DNA of 64,000 nucleotides, taken from positions 186,001 to 250,000 of the forward strand of contig NZ_CP017481.1 of NCBI RefSeq assembly GCF_002307355.1. Reading direction: 5' to 3'. Origin of the DNA: Pectobacterium polaris. Its GTDB lineage: Bacteria; Pseudomonadota; Gammaproteobacteria; Enterobacterales; Enterobacteriaceae. Within the stretch, counting starts at the first letter, position 1; each line of letters opens with the position of its first letter. Below are positions 9,714-18,639 of this stretch, piece after piece. The translations under genes and the position numbers were made by a program. The notes beneath the pieces were generated by a model. It worked only from the letters and a program-made list of their open reading frames with translations. It ran no database searches and was not told the DNA's origin.

Positions 9714-10268
9714 ATGTCAAAAGCAGTCGTTATTTATCATTCAGGCTACGGCCACACCCAGCGTTTGGCGACTGCCGTTGCCGAAGGCGCTAATGCCGAG
9801 CTGATTGCCATCGATGCGGAAGGGAATATCAGCGATGCCGAGTGGGAGCAACTCGCCGCGGCTGACGCCATTATTTTCGGTACACCGACCTACATGGGCG
9901 GCCCGACCTGGCAGTTCAAGAAATTCGCAGATGCCAGCTCTAAAGCCTGGTTCTCCCGCAGTTGGAGCAACAAAGTGTTTGGCGGCTTTACTAACAGCGC
10001 CAGCCTGAACGGCGACAAGCAGGTCACCCTGATTTATCTGCAAACGCTGGCTTCACAGCACGGCGGAATTTGGGTCAGCCTGAACCAACTGCCTTCCAAT
10101 GCCAAAGCGGCAAAACGCGATGATTTGAATAACCTCGGTGGTTCTGTCGGTCTGCTGGCGCAGACGCCGTCCGACGCCAGCGTAGATGAAGTGGTCGCGG
10201 GAGATCTGGCGACCGGTAAGCTGTATGGTCAGCGCATCGCTGACATCGCCGCAAAACTGGCTAACTAG
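9714..10268 (+). CDS. Flavodoxin-fold NAD(P)H:quinone oxidoreductase (WrbA-like)
   Basis: A 184-residue FMN-binding protein. The N-terminal flavodoxin signature VIYHSGYGHTQRLATAVAEG (residues 6-25) is the phosphate-binding loop. The segments IIFGTPTYMGGPTWQFKKF and VFGGFTNSAS contact the flavin in this fold. It is probably a soluble quinone or nitro-compound reductase. It occupies the place where E. coli has qorB, divergent from ytfH, suggesting a functional replacement. WrbA proper is about 198 residues, so the gene name is not assigned. Confidence 0.82.
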   Translation: MSKAVVIYHSGYGHTQRLATAVAEGANAELIAIDAEGNISDAEWEQLAAADAIIFGTPTYMGGPTWQFKKFADASSKAWFSRSWSNKVFGGFTNSASLNGDKQVTLIYLQTLASQHGGIWVSLNQLPSNAKAAKRDDLNNLGGSVGLLAQTPSDASVDEVVAGDLATGKLYGQRIADIAAKLAN

Positions 10269-10304
10269 TCAGCGATACAATCTAAATACCCTTATCCAAC
10301 GCAC

Positions 10305-10335
10305 AAGCGCCGCTCTTTCGCGGCGCTTTTTTTAT
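10305..10335 (+). terminator. Rho-independent terminator after the flavodoxin gene
   Basis: AAGCGCCG-CTCTTTCG-CGGCGCTT followed by an unbroken T tract (TTTTTTTAT). It lies between this gene and the convergent DUF2502 gene. Confidence 0.88.
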
Positions 10336-10338
10336 CCA

Positions 10339-10761
10339 CTAATCGCGAAACGATCCCCGGCCATTGCGATAGTAACCCTTACCCCGCTCATGCCCGCGTC
10401 TGTCCCAATCACCGCGACGCGGACCGCGATCGTCAACGTAGCGAGGGGGATCAAAACGGCGCTTATCATAATCACGTCTGTCTCGCTGACTCTCACGCCA
10501 CTCGCGGGCATCGCGCCAGCGCCAACCATCCCAATAGTAACCGTGCCGATTACGTTCACCACGCTGGTAACCCCGGTGCTCCTGCCACCAGCGCTCGCTG
10601 CGCCAGTCATAGCCATCCCAGTAATTACCTCGTCTGTCACGCTCGCCGATATTCAACGTGACGCCGGGCATCAGATCGATGCTGGCACCCTTAGCCTCTG
10701 GCGCTGGCATGACCGCAAACATTCCCACAAACAGGGCACTGATGACGAGTGGCTTAAACAT
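10339..10761 (-). CDS. DUF2502 secreted basic protein (YpeC-like)
   Basis: A 140-residue protein with a Sec signal peptide (MFKPLVISALFVGMFAVMPAPEAKG) and a mature part dominated by Arg, Asp, Trp, Tyr and Gly, with repeated units such as NYWDGYDWRSERWW and HGYYWDGWRWRD. This composition and the LMPGVTLNIGERDRRGNYWDG start of the mature region fit the DUF2502 family of enterobacterial periplasmic proteins (E. coli YpeC). The function is unknown. A 264-codon frame on the opposite strand overlaps it but has no recognisable product. Confidence 0.8.
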   Translation of the reverse strand: MFKPLVISALFVGMFAVMPAPEAKGASIDLMPGVTLNIGERDRRGNYWDGYDWRSERWWQEHRGYQRGERNRHGYYWDGWRWRDAREWRESQRDRRDYDKRRFDPPRYVDDRGPRRGDWDRRGHERGKGYYRNGRGSFRD

Positions 10762-11060
10762 AGGGTAACTCCTTGCTCACCGCGACTGCGGCCTGACAGA
10801 GATATACGGGGAAATCCTCTGCGCCACTATCAGATAAATACTTATTTTCCTGATTTTACCTTTCTTAACGTTTCGCTAACGCCAATGCACGCTATTCATC
10901 AGCACCCTATTAATTCATTAATAAATTTAATGCTAAAAATCCGCTCAAGCACGAATAAATGCCGACTTAAGGATTAACCATAGGGAATAAATATTAGAAA
11001 TATTCACCTTAGCGCTAATACTTAATTTCAGAATATCCGTCATTCATAGAGGAAGCAGCG

Positions 11061-12728
11061 ATGGGCGAAAACTATACGGTAGGCGACTATTTACTGGATC
11101 GTCTGACACAGATTGGTATTCAGCATCTCTTCGGGGTGCCGGGCGATTACAACCTGCATTTTCTCGATCATGTCATCAGGCACTCGGAAATCACTTGGGT
11201 GGGCTGCGCGAACGAATTAAACGCCGCTTACGCCGCCGATGGCTATGCACGATGCCGTCCGGCAGCAGCCCTGCTCACCACCTTCGGCGTGGGCGAGCTC
11301 AGTGCGATTAACGGTATCGCAGGCAGCTATGCGGAATGCCTGCCCGTCATTCACATTGCCGCTGCGCCCAGTCTCGCGTCACAACACAACGGTGAATTAC
11401 TCCATCACACATTAGGCGACGGCGACTTTAGCCACTTTTCCCGCATGGCGGCAGAAGTCACCGTTGCGCAAGCCAGCCTCACCGTCGAGAACGCCACCAC
11501 GGAGATCGACAGGGTCATTGGAGAAGCGCTTGCTCAACACAAGCCGGTCTACCTGTTTCTGCCCTTGGACGTGGCTGCGGCACCCGCTGGTACACGACCG
11601 TATTCGCTCGTTATCCCTGAACCATTACGCTCTGATGAGTCGCTGCAAGCCTTTGTTACCGCCGCCACAGCGATGCTGAGCGAGGCAAAGTCAGTCTCAT
11701 TACTGGCTGATTTTCTGGCTCAGCGTGTTGGCGTTGCAGAGCAAATCCAACGCTGGCTCGATAAAACGCCACTCCCCCACGCCACCTTGCTGATGGGAAA
11801 AGGCACGCTAAACGAACAGCACCATAGCTTTACCGGCACCTACGCGGGTGGCGGCAGTCACGAAGCGATCCGGGCACACATCGAAGATGCGGATACCATC
11901 ATCAGCATTGGCGTACGTTACACCGATACGATTACCGCTGGCTTCAGCCACCAGATTCCCAGCGAAAAAAACATCGATATCCAGCCCACGCTGGCGCGCG
12001 TCGGAGGTCAGGTTTTCCCAGCTATTCCAATGCCAGACGCTATCGCCGCGCTGGAAAACATCACCGCGACACTCGCGCCCCTTTGGGATCACCGCACCAT
12101 TACGCCTCCGGCTTTACCGCCATCAGAGCACACAGACACACTCAATCAGCGGGAGTTGTGGCAACAGATGCAGCGCTTCCTCCGCTCTGGCGATATTCTC
12201 GTGACCGACCAGGGCACCTCCTGTTTTGGGGCCGCGGCACTCCGGCTGCCGAATAACTGCCACTTCATCGTCCAGCCGCTGTGGGGATCGATAGGCTATT
12301 CTCTACCAGCCGCATTTGGCGCACAAATTGCTGAACCAGAACGGCGTGTGGTGCTGTTGATCGGCGACGGCTCGCTACAACTCACCGTACAAGAGCTTGG
12401 CTCTATCATTCGGGATCGCTTGAACATGGTCATTGTGGTGCTGAATAACGGAGGCTACACGGTCGAACGCGCCATTCACGGCCCAGAACAGCGTTACAAC
12501 GATATTGCCGCCTGGAACTGGACACAGCTTCCCGCTGCACTAGGAGCAGATGAAAACGAGATACTCTGTAAACAGGTGTGTTCACCAGCGGCACTCGCGC
12601 AGGTGCTTGAACAGGTGAATGCCGCATCTCGCTTCTCGCTCATTGAGGTGGTATTACCGAAAATGGATATTCCCGCGCTCTTACACACCATCACGCAATC
12701 GCTTGAGACCCGCAATACCGTGCAGTAG
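11061..12728 (+). CDS. ipdC: Indolepyruvate decarboxylase
   Basis: A 555-residue thiamine-diphosphate enzyme that decarboxylates indole-3-pyruvate (or phenylpyruvate) to the aldehyde, the key step of the plant-hormone-producing indole-3-pyruvate route in plant-associated enterobacteria. The PYR domain starts with YLLDRLTQIGIQHLFGVPGDYN and carries the catalytic Glu in WVGCANELNAAYAADGYAR. The PP domain has the ThDP/Mg motif GDGSLQLT (about residue 434) and NNGGYTVE. A GAGGAAG ribosome site precedes the ATG. Pyruvate decarboxylases share this layout, so substrate preference is inferred. Confidence 0.88.
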   Translation: MGENYTVGDYLLDRLTQIGIQHLFGVPGDYNLHFLDHVIRHSEITWVGCANELNAAYAADGYARCRPAAALLTTFGVGELSAINGIAGSYAECLPVIHIAAAPSLASQHNGELLHHTLGDGDFSHFSRMAAEVTVAQASLTVENATTEIDRVIGEALAQHKPVYLFLPLDVAAAPAGTRPYSLVIPEPLRSDESLQAFVTAATAMLSEAKSVSLLADFLAQRVGVAEQIQRWLDKTPLPHATLLMGKGTLNEQHHSFTGTYAGGGSHEAIRAHIEDADTIISIGVRYTDTITAGFSHQIPSEKNIDIQPTLARVGGQVFPAIPMPDAIAALENITATLAPLWDHRTITPPALPPSEHTDTLNQRELWQQMQRFLRSGDILVTDQGTSCFGAAALRLPNNCHFIVQPLWGSIGYSLPAAFGAQIAEPERRVVLLIGDGSLQLTVQELGSIIRDRLNMVIVVLNNGGYTVERAIHGPEQRYNDIAAWNWTQLPAALGADENEILCKQVCSPAALAQVLEQVNAASRFSLIEVVLPKMDIPALLHTITQSLETRNTVQ

Positions 12729-12945
12729 AACGGTCAGACTGTTAACGAACCTATTTATTGAACGAGAACGGGAGTAACGGAATAGAAGAGTAAAGCGTTT
12801 GCGCCAGGGATGGCGCAATCCGAGCGTACAGGGATGTATTTACAGCGTCTTTACGATCTATCCGTTACTACCGCCATACGGATTTTGTCAGCAACCTCGG
12901 CATACTTTTTACCGCCTACCTCGTAAGCGGTATATTCAACGATTA

Positions 12946-12968
12946 AAGATGCATTTAAAATGCAATTT
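12946..12968 (+). promoter_or_regulatory. NsrR operator upstream of ytfE
   Basis: The site reads AAGATGCATTT then AAAATGCAATTT, a near-perfect inverted repeat equal to the NsrR consensus half-site AAGATGCATTT. It lies 30 bases before the ytfE start. NsrR represses ytfE in E. coli and relieves repression on exposure to nitric oxide. The regulator itself is encoded at 28777-29202. Confidence 0.88.
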
Positions 12969-12997
12969 ATAAACTGCATTCGTTGAGAGGCATCATC

Positions 12998-13663
12998 ATG
13001 GCATACCGCGATCAATCCCTGGGTGAGTTGGCTATCGCTATTCCGCGCGCGACCAAACTCTTTCGTGAACTCAATCTGGACTTCTGCTGCGGCGGAAAGC
13101 AAACGCTCAGCCGCGCCGCTGGCAAAAAAGATCTCAATCTTGACGATCTGGAAGCACAGCTAGAAAAACTGGCCGCGCAGCCTTCTGACGCACGGGACTG
13201 GCGTGAAGCGCCGCTGGCTGACATTATCGCGTACATCATCCCTCGCTTTCACGATCGTCACCGCGAACAACTGCCAGAGCTGATTCTGATGGCAGAAAAA
13301 GTCGAGCGTGTGCATCACGATAAAGCCGACTGCCCGCACGGACTCGCAAACCAGCTGACCGCCATTTATAACGAGCTGTCTCAGCATATGATGAAAGAAG
13401 AACGCATCCTCTTCCCAATGATTAGTCAGGGAATGGGCGCGAATGCTGCTGCACCGATTTCAATGATGGAGCATGAGCACGATGACGCTGGGCGTGATGT
13501 GGAAGTGGTCAAAGAACTGACCAACGGTGTCGTACCACCGGAAGGGGCCTGCAATACCTGGCGTGCGCTGTACTCCGGTATCAACGAGTTCATTACCGAC
13601 CTGATGGAACACATCCATCTGGAAAACAATTTGCTGTTCCCACGCGCGCTGCGCGGTGAGTAA
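12998..13663 (+). CDS. ytfE: Di-iron protein YtfE/RIC, repair of iron centres
   Basis: A 221-residue cytoplasmic protein with the N-terminal ScdA-type segment carrying the cysteine pair C30-C31 ([11 protein letters not shown]). The hemerythrin-like four-helix bundle has iron-ligand His/Glu motifs in [34 protein letters not shown] and [15 protein letters not shown]. The family repairs iron-sulfur clusters damaged by nitric oxide. The start at 12998 (MAYRDQ) matches E. coli; an in-frame ATG five codons earlier is less likely. It is controlled by the NsrR box just upstream. Confidence 0.95.
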   Translation: MAYRDQSLGELAIAIPRATKLFRELNLDFCCGGKQTLSRAAGKKDLNLDDLEAQLEKLAAQPSDARDWREAPLADIIAYIIPRFHDRHREQLPELILMAEKVERVHHDKADCPHGLANQLTAIYNELSQHMMKEERILFPMISQGMGANAAAPISMMEHEHDDAGRDVEVVKELTNGVVPPEGACNTWRALYSGINEFITDLMEHIHLENNLLFPRALRGE

Positions 13664-13716
13664 TGTCGTTTCAATAAAAAAAGAAAGTCAGTAGAAACCA
13701 TTCAGTAAAAACAAGA

Positions 13717-13743
13717 AAGGCGCTCAGTGAGCGCCTTTCTTGT
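13717..13743. terminator. Bidirectional terminator between ytfE and fklB
   Basis: AGAAAGGCGCTCA-GTGAGCGCCTTTCT is a strong GC-rich palindrome with A-rich and T-rich flanks on each side, placed between the convergent genes ytfE and fklB. Confidence 0.88.
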
Positions 13744-13753
13744 TGTCTGGAGA

Positions 13754-14374
13754 TTACAGAATTTCCAGCAGTTCCACTTCAAAAATCAGCGCGCTGAACG
13801 GCGGAATGGAAGCACCCGCGCCACGTTCGCCATACGCCAGATTGTGCGGAATATAGAGTTCCCACTTGGAACCGACTGGCATCAGCGTCAACGCCTCAAT
13901 CCAGCCTGGAATCACGCCGCTTACTGGGAATTCAGCAGGTTGACCACGCTGAACAGAGCTGTCGAACACGCTGCCGTCAGTCAGGCGACCCGTGTAATGC
14001 ACACGTACGCGATCCTGACGAGCCGGGATCGCACCTTCACCCTGAGTCAACACGCGGAATTGCAGACCAGATTCCGTGCTGTTCACGCCTTCTTTCTGCG
14101 CGTTTTCGGCCAGGAACTGCTGACCTTCTACCGCCAGCACCTGTTGGCGATCGCGACGTACCGCATCAGCACGTTCATGAACTTCACGCAGCGCACGATG
14201 AACCACATCCACAGGCACAGCTGGCGCATTACCTTCCAGCGCATCGCGTAGACCAGCAAGCAGGGCTTCTGGGATCAGGCCTTCAAGACCTGATTCCTGT
14301 AACTGTTGACCAACCTGTAAGCCGATGCCGTAACTTGCCTGCGCTTCGACGCTATCAAAAGAAGGAGTTGTCAT
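13754..14374 (-). CDS. fklB: FKBP22-type peptidyl-prolyl cis-trans isomerase
   Basis: A 206-residue protein (E. coli FklB 206) with an N-terminal dimerisation arm of helices (residues 1-85) and a C-terminal FKBP domain. Catalytic-pocket segments include [45 protein letters not shown] and [25 protein letters not shown]. It catalyses proline isomerisation as a folding helper in the cytoplasm. No signal peptide is present. Confidence 0.95.
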   Translation of the reverse strand: MTTPSFDSVEAQASYGIGLQVGQQLQESGLEGLIPEALLAGLRDALEGNAPAVPVDVVHRALREVHERADAVRRDRQQVLAVEGQQFLAENAQKEGVNSTESGLQFRVLTQGEGAIPARQDRVRVHYTGRLTDGSVFDSSVQRGQPAEFPVSGVIPGWIEALTLMPVGSKWELYIPHNLAYGERGAGASIPPFSALIFEVELLEIL

Positions 14375-14765
14375 GGATGTTCCTTTTAATCTGTAAAAAA
14401 CTGAAAGCGCAGCATAACAGCGACGGGGATTGGGGTAAAATCCTGTGTGCAGGTAATCACGTTAACCGCACGCCAGCCAAGCCATTCCGGGAAGCTGGCC
14501 TATACTGGTAGTTCTGATGTTTCTATCGCACCGGTTGCCTTAATCATCAACGCGTTAACTGGTCAGCTAATACGGATTATCGGTATACTGGATTGCGTTA
14601 TTATCCCGATACTGTTTTTATGCCGACGCCGTCTGGCTAGTGATGTAGCCTAGTTACTGGCATAGTTTTAGTGACTGGCATAGCGTTGTTAATGGCATCA
14701 TTTTTATATGATGCTGTTTTTATACTGAACTGTTTTTATATTAAACCGTAGTAAGAGAGGTCACC
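14375..14765. other. fklB/ytfB divergent region with tandem short repeats
   Basis: A 391-base gap with no supported gene. Close to ytfB it contains three copies of CTGTTTTTAT, two of CTGGCATAG and a hairpin with a T-rich tail (14695-14723). The repeats are irregular and AT-rich. A weak reading frame at 14447-14653 has no recognisable product. Confidence 0.6.
14695..14723 (+). terminator. Terminator-like hairpin in the ytfB leader
   Basis: GCATCAT-TTTTAT-ATGATGC, a perfect 7-bp stem, is followed immediately by TGTTTTTAT. It lies 43 bases before the ytfB start on the same strand, so it could act as an attenuator if transcription begins further upstream. The stem is AT-rich, and strength is uncertain. 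Confidence 0.4.
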
Positions 14766-15479
14766 ATGGGCAGAATTGCGCCCAGGAAGCGGAAAACCAC
14801 CTGGGATTATCAAACGCTAGTACGCTTCTGCCAGCGAATCATCCAGCGGCAGCCCTCACATGCTGTAGCCGTAGAAAACGACGGGGAACGCGAAGAGCAG
14901 GAACAGTTACCTTCTCCTTCCCTGCGCGAGCGTCTTGGTGCCATACTGCAAAAAATCTGGCATCTGCCCGATGGCTATCACTGGATGGAACCGTTGCCGT
15001 TCCTCCATCGTCGCTGGATTTTAATCGCTATCGCACTGCTGCTCGTCGTGTTGCTCTGGCCTTACAGTGCCCAACATCCGCAGCCTGCCCGTACCACGCC
15101 CGTCCCTCTTACGCAGGCAGATAATCAGGCGGCGATGCAGGCCGTGATTATTGAAAACCAGCCTTCCATACCCCAGCAGCAACCTGCGGCTACCGAGCCT
15201 CCAGCACAATCATCAGCACCGTGGCGACAGTATGAGATCGCCTCGGGGCAAACGCTGGCCCAGCTCTTTCGCGATAACAATCTGCCCGTCAGCGATGTGT
15301 TCGCGATGGCTCAGGTGGAAGGCAGGGATAAGCCGCTCAGCAATTTACGGGCGGGTCAGGCAGTCAAATTACAGCTGAATGCACAAGGTATGGTCGCCGA
15401 GTTGGAGATCGAAACCACGGCGAACCAGACGATTCGGTTCACCCGCGGTGCGGACGGTGCTTTTACTCGTACTCGCTAA
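14766..15479 (+). CDS. ytfB: OapA/YtfB family cell-division-associated membrane protein
   Basis: A 237-residue bitopic inner-membrane protein. It has a basic cytoplasmic N terminus and one membrane segment at about residues 83-100 (RWILIAIALLLVVLLWPYSA). A Pro/Gln-rich periplasmic linker follows, then a C-terminal OapA/LysM-like glycan-binding domain (about 155-237: YEIASGQTLAQLFRDNNLPVSD...). E. coli YtfB localises to the septum and affects cell division; Haemophilus OapA relates to colonisation. Slightly longer than E. coli YtfB (212). The last four bases overlap the convergent DUF488 gene. Confidence 0.87.
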   Translation: MGRIAPRKRKTTWDYQTLVRFCQRIIQRQPSHAVAVENDGEREEQEQLPSPSLRERLGAILQKIWHLPDGYHWMEPLPFLHRRWILIAIALLLVVLLWPYSAQHPQPARTTPVPLTQADNQAAMQAVIIENQPSIPQQQPAATEPPAQSSAPWRQYEIASGQTLAQLFRDNNLPVSDVFAMAQVEGRDKPLSNLRAGQAVKLQLNAQGMVAELEIETTANQTIRFTRGADGAFTRTR

Positions 15480-15838
15480 CGAGCCAGCCGTTCCAATAGA
15501 AAATCGCGCAGGACAATAGCATGGTTGTGCTGCGCGTCTTTACTGCCATAAAGCAGCGTGATTGCCTGCTTCTGCTCAAGTAACGCCAGCAGCCTGTCGC
15601 ACGCCGAGCCCTGCACTAACTCATTACGATAATAATCCACAAATTCCGCCCAGCGTTCAGGATCGGCGTGAAACCATTTCCGCAACTCGCTGCTCGGCGC
15701 GATATCTTTAAACCACTCAACACCCTCCAGACGCGCTTTGCTGATGCCGCGCGGCCACAGACGGTCAATCAGAAAAGTGGGGGAAGAGAAAGGCGCGTGC
15801 GCGTCATAAACGCGGGTGAGATGAATCAAGTCAGACAT
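15476..15838 (-). CDS. DUF488 family protein (YeaO-like)
   Basis: A 120-residue cytoplasmic protein with the DUF488 landmarks YDAHAP, LIDRLWPRGISKARLEG, WFKDIAPSSELRKWFHADPERWAEF and ITLLYGSKDAQHNHAIVLRDFL. The biochemical role of the family is not established. Length matches E. coli YeaO (115). It overlaps the 3' end of ytfB by four bases (convergent) and lies downstream of, and codirectional with, the rpsF-rplI operon, separated by that operon's terminator. Confidence 0.85.
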   Translation of the reverse strand: MSDLIHLTRVYDAHAPFSSPTFLIDRLWPRGISKARLEGVEWFKDIAPSSELRKWFHADPERWAEFVDYYRNELVQGSACDRLLALLEQKQAITLLYGSKDAQHNHAIVLRDFLLERLAR

Positions 15839-15901
15839 GCGGCCTCCGGCCTGCTTTTAGGTATAGGTAATGATAGGTCATTTCCCGATCCCTAAAATGC
15901 A

Positions 15902-15926
15902 AAACGCTGGCACTAGGCCAGCGTTT
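15902..15926 (-). terminator. Terminator of the rpsF-priB-rpsR-rplI operon
   Basis: On the minus strand the element is AAACGCTGG-CCTAGTG-CCAGCGTTT followed by TGCATTTTAGG, 41 bases after the rplI stop. Confidence 0.8.
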
Positions 15927-15966
15927 CACATGTTAACTAAAGTGTTAATTCAACGATAAACGTGAA

Positions 15967-16419
15967 TTACGCTCCAGCAACAACAACTACATTCAGTTCA
16001 GCAAAGACATCGCTGTGTACCTGGAAGCTCACTTCGTGCTCACCCACAGTACGCAGAACGCCGTTCGGCAGGCGAACTTCGCTCTTAGCAATGTCAACAC
16101 CGGCAGCCGTTACCGCATCAGCGATATCGCGAGTACCGATGGAACCGAACAGTTTACCTTCGTCGCCTGCTTTAGACGCGATGGTAACGCTACCCAGTTC
16201 TTTGATCTTAGCAGCGCGAGCTTCAGCAGCAGCCAGAACGTCAGCCAATTTGGCTTCCAGTTCAGCACGGCGTGCTTCGAAGAACTCAACGTTTTTCTTG
16301 GTTGCCGGGACAGCTTTGCCCTGTGGAACCAAGAAGTTACGAGCATAGCCCGCTTTAACGTTTACCTGATCACCCAGGCTGCCCAGGTTTGCTACTTTAT
16401 CAAGCAGAATAACTTGCAT
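15967..16419 (-). CDS. rplI: Large ribosomal subunit protein bL9
   Basis: A 150-residue protein (E. coli 149) with the L9 N-terminal domain [36 protein letters not shown], the long connecting helix (about 41-75) and the C-terminal domain ending in [14 protein letters not shown]. It binds 23S rRNA and reaches toward the neighbouring ribosome, helping frame maintenance. It is the last gene of the rpsF operon. Confidence 0.98.
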   Translation of the reverse strand: MQVILLDKVANLGSLGDQVNVKAGYARNFLVPQGKAVPATKKNVEFFEARRAELEAKLADVLAAAEARAAKIKELGSVTIASKAGDEGKLFGSIGTRDIADAVTAAGVDIAKSEVRLPNGVLRTVGEHEVSFQVHSDVFAELNVVVVAGA

Positions 16420-16460
16420 TACTTTATCCTCTCAAAGTCTCGTTAATGGACAGTGGCCGA

Positions 16461-17013
<553 letters not shown>

Positions 17014-17018
17014 AACAA

Positions 17019-17429
<411 letters not shown>

Positions 17430-17437
17430 TTATTCAG

Positions 17438-17470
17438 CCTCCTGTCTGGGTCAACCGCGGCCCGTGGAGG
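17438..17470 (-). promoter_or_regulatory. Possible S6:S18-binding leader element of the rpsF operon
   Basis: In the transcript the leader has an outer stem CCUCC/GGAGG enclosing ACGGGCCGCGGUUGACCC, with an unpaired CCG next to a GC-rich inner stem. In many bacteria an S6:S18-binding RNA with a bulged CCG lies before rpsF and mimics the 16S binding site. Position and shape fit; the exact fold was judged by eye. Confidence 0.5.
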
Positions 17471-17592
17471 CAAGGAACGTGTGTATGTGCGGCTGAAAAA
17501 ATGACGCGTAAGTATAGTGCCCGACATTAAAGAACACAAGGAGGAAACACAGGAGTTTTCTGCGTGGCAATATTTAAGCCATCGGGGCAGGA

Positions 17593-18345
17593 TTACAGCG
17601 TCCGCCGGAAGAAATCAGCGCCCGCCTGCAGCGCCGTTGGCGTAATGCGATGCCCCACGCCCGGCTCGGTCAAATACGTCAGATTAGCCAGCTTATCGCG
17701 CGCCTGTAATGCCTGATAGAGACGGACGCTTTCTGCCGCCGGCACAACATCATCCGCTTCACCGTGCCACACCAGCAACGGACGTTCGGACAACGCGTCC
17801 AGACGTGTGGTGACATCATAATCAGCCAGTTTGCTCGCTAACGTCTGCAACACCGCTTGATTTTCCTCACTATCGGCCGGAACCGGAGGAAACAGCGCGG
17901 ACGATAGCGTAGAGAAATAGCCCGATCCCATAAACGCTGCCACTACGGTAATCCACGGATAACGCGCCATACACCCAAGCGCACTCATTCCACCAAGCGA
18001 CGCGCCGCAAACGCCAATCCGCTCGCCATCAATCAGGCCACGCTGCCGATATTCCGCTACATAGCCGGGGAGTTCTTCAATATTCGTTTGCAGAATATCC
18101 CAGAAGTGACGCAATCGCCGTGCGTCATCTCCGTCATAGCGCGCACCGTGCATGGCCGCATCGGCCAAAATCACCCGAAACCCGGCCTGAGCCAACGCAT
18201 AGCCAAAATACGAGTACACCTCTTTTGATGAAGTGTAACCGTGGAAGAAAAAAATCGTCGGAAGGGGCTGCTCTCTCCTTCCCGCAGGTGCCGCGTGAAT
18301 CGTTTCAATACCGCTACCGAGTTTATCCAGTGACATTTCGACCAT
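17593..18345 (-). CDS. yjfP: Alpha/beta-hydrolase esterase YjfP
   Basis: A 250-residue cytoplasmic esterase (E. coli YjfP 249) of the alpha/beta-hydrolase fold. The oxyanion-loop segment FFFHGYTSSKEVY (about residues 33-45), the nucleophile elbow GASLGG (serine near residue 115), the acid in LLVWHGEADDVVP and the catalytic His in GVGHRITP are all present. E. coli YjfP has carboxylesterase activity on short acyl esters. An ATG three codons in (MSLDKLG) is an alternative start. Confidence 0.88.
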   Translation of the reverse strand: MVEMSLDKLGSGIETIHAAPAGRREQPLPTIFFFHGYTSSKEVYSYFGYALAQAGFRVILADAAMHGARYDGDDARRLRHFWDILQTNIEELPGYVAEYRQRGLIDGERIGVCGASLGGMSALGCMARYPWITVVAAFMGSGYFSTLSSALFPPVPADSEENQAVLQTLASKLADYDVTTRLDALSERPLLVWHGEADDVVPAAESVRLYQALQARDKLANLTYLTEPGVGHRITPTALQAGADFFRRTL

Positions 18346-18515
18346 ATTTCCCTCGTTTTCTGTTCTGTCAGCCTATGCTTATGTAGCGAAATCGTATTTA
18401 GCAGAAAGGGGATGACCTTCTACGATAACCCACTCACAGCCATTTTCTTATCTCCGTGTCGTCACTGATTCCGTGCTGGTTTAATCGGCGTATTTATGTA
18501 AATAAAAAAATCACA

Positions 18516-18529
18516 TTGATCTAGATCAA
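18516..18529 (+). promoter_or_regulatory. Perfect FNR box upstream of the first chemoreceptor
   Basis: TTGATCTAGATCAA is a perfect palindrome equal to the FNR consensus TTGAT-N4-ATCAA, 110 bases before the start of the chemoreceptor at 18640. CRP prefers a TGTGA core, so FNR is the better match. No -10/-35 pair was assigned, so activation versus repression cannot be told. Confidence 0.7.
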
Positions 18530-18639
18530 TAACTGAAATGAATGTTTACACTCCGTGATTAATTTTTTTTCACTTACTGCCGTTAACGCATGTGAAGCAA
18601 GACTAAAAAATAACCTTTTTTATTATAAGAGACACACAT

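Noticed and set aside
10186..10977. Long plus-strand reading frame of 263 codons, rich in Thr, Ile and Pro
   Set aside because: It lies antisense to the DUF2502 gene, overlaps the end of the flavodoxin gene and has a composition caused by reading GC-rich Arg/Asp codons backwards; no recognisable product.
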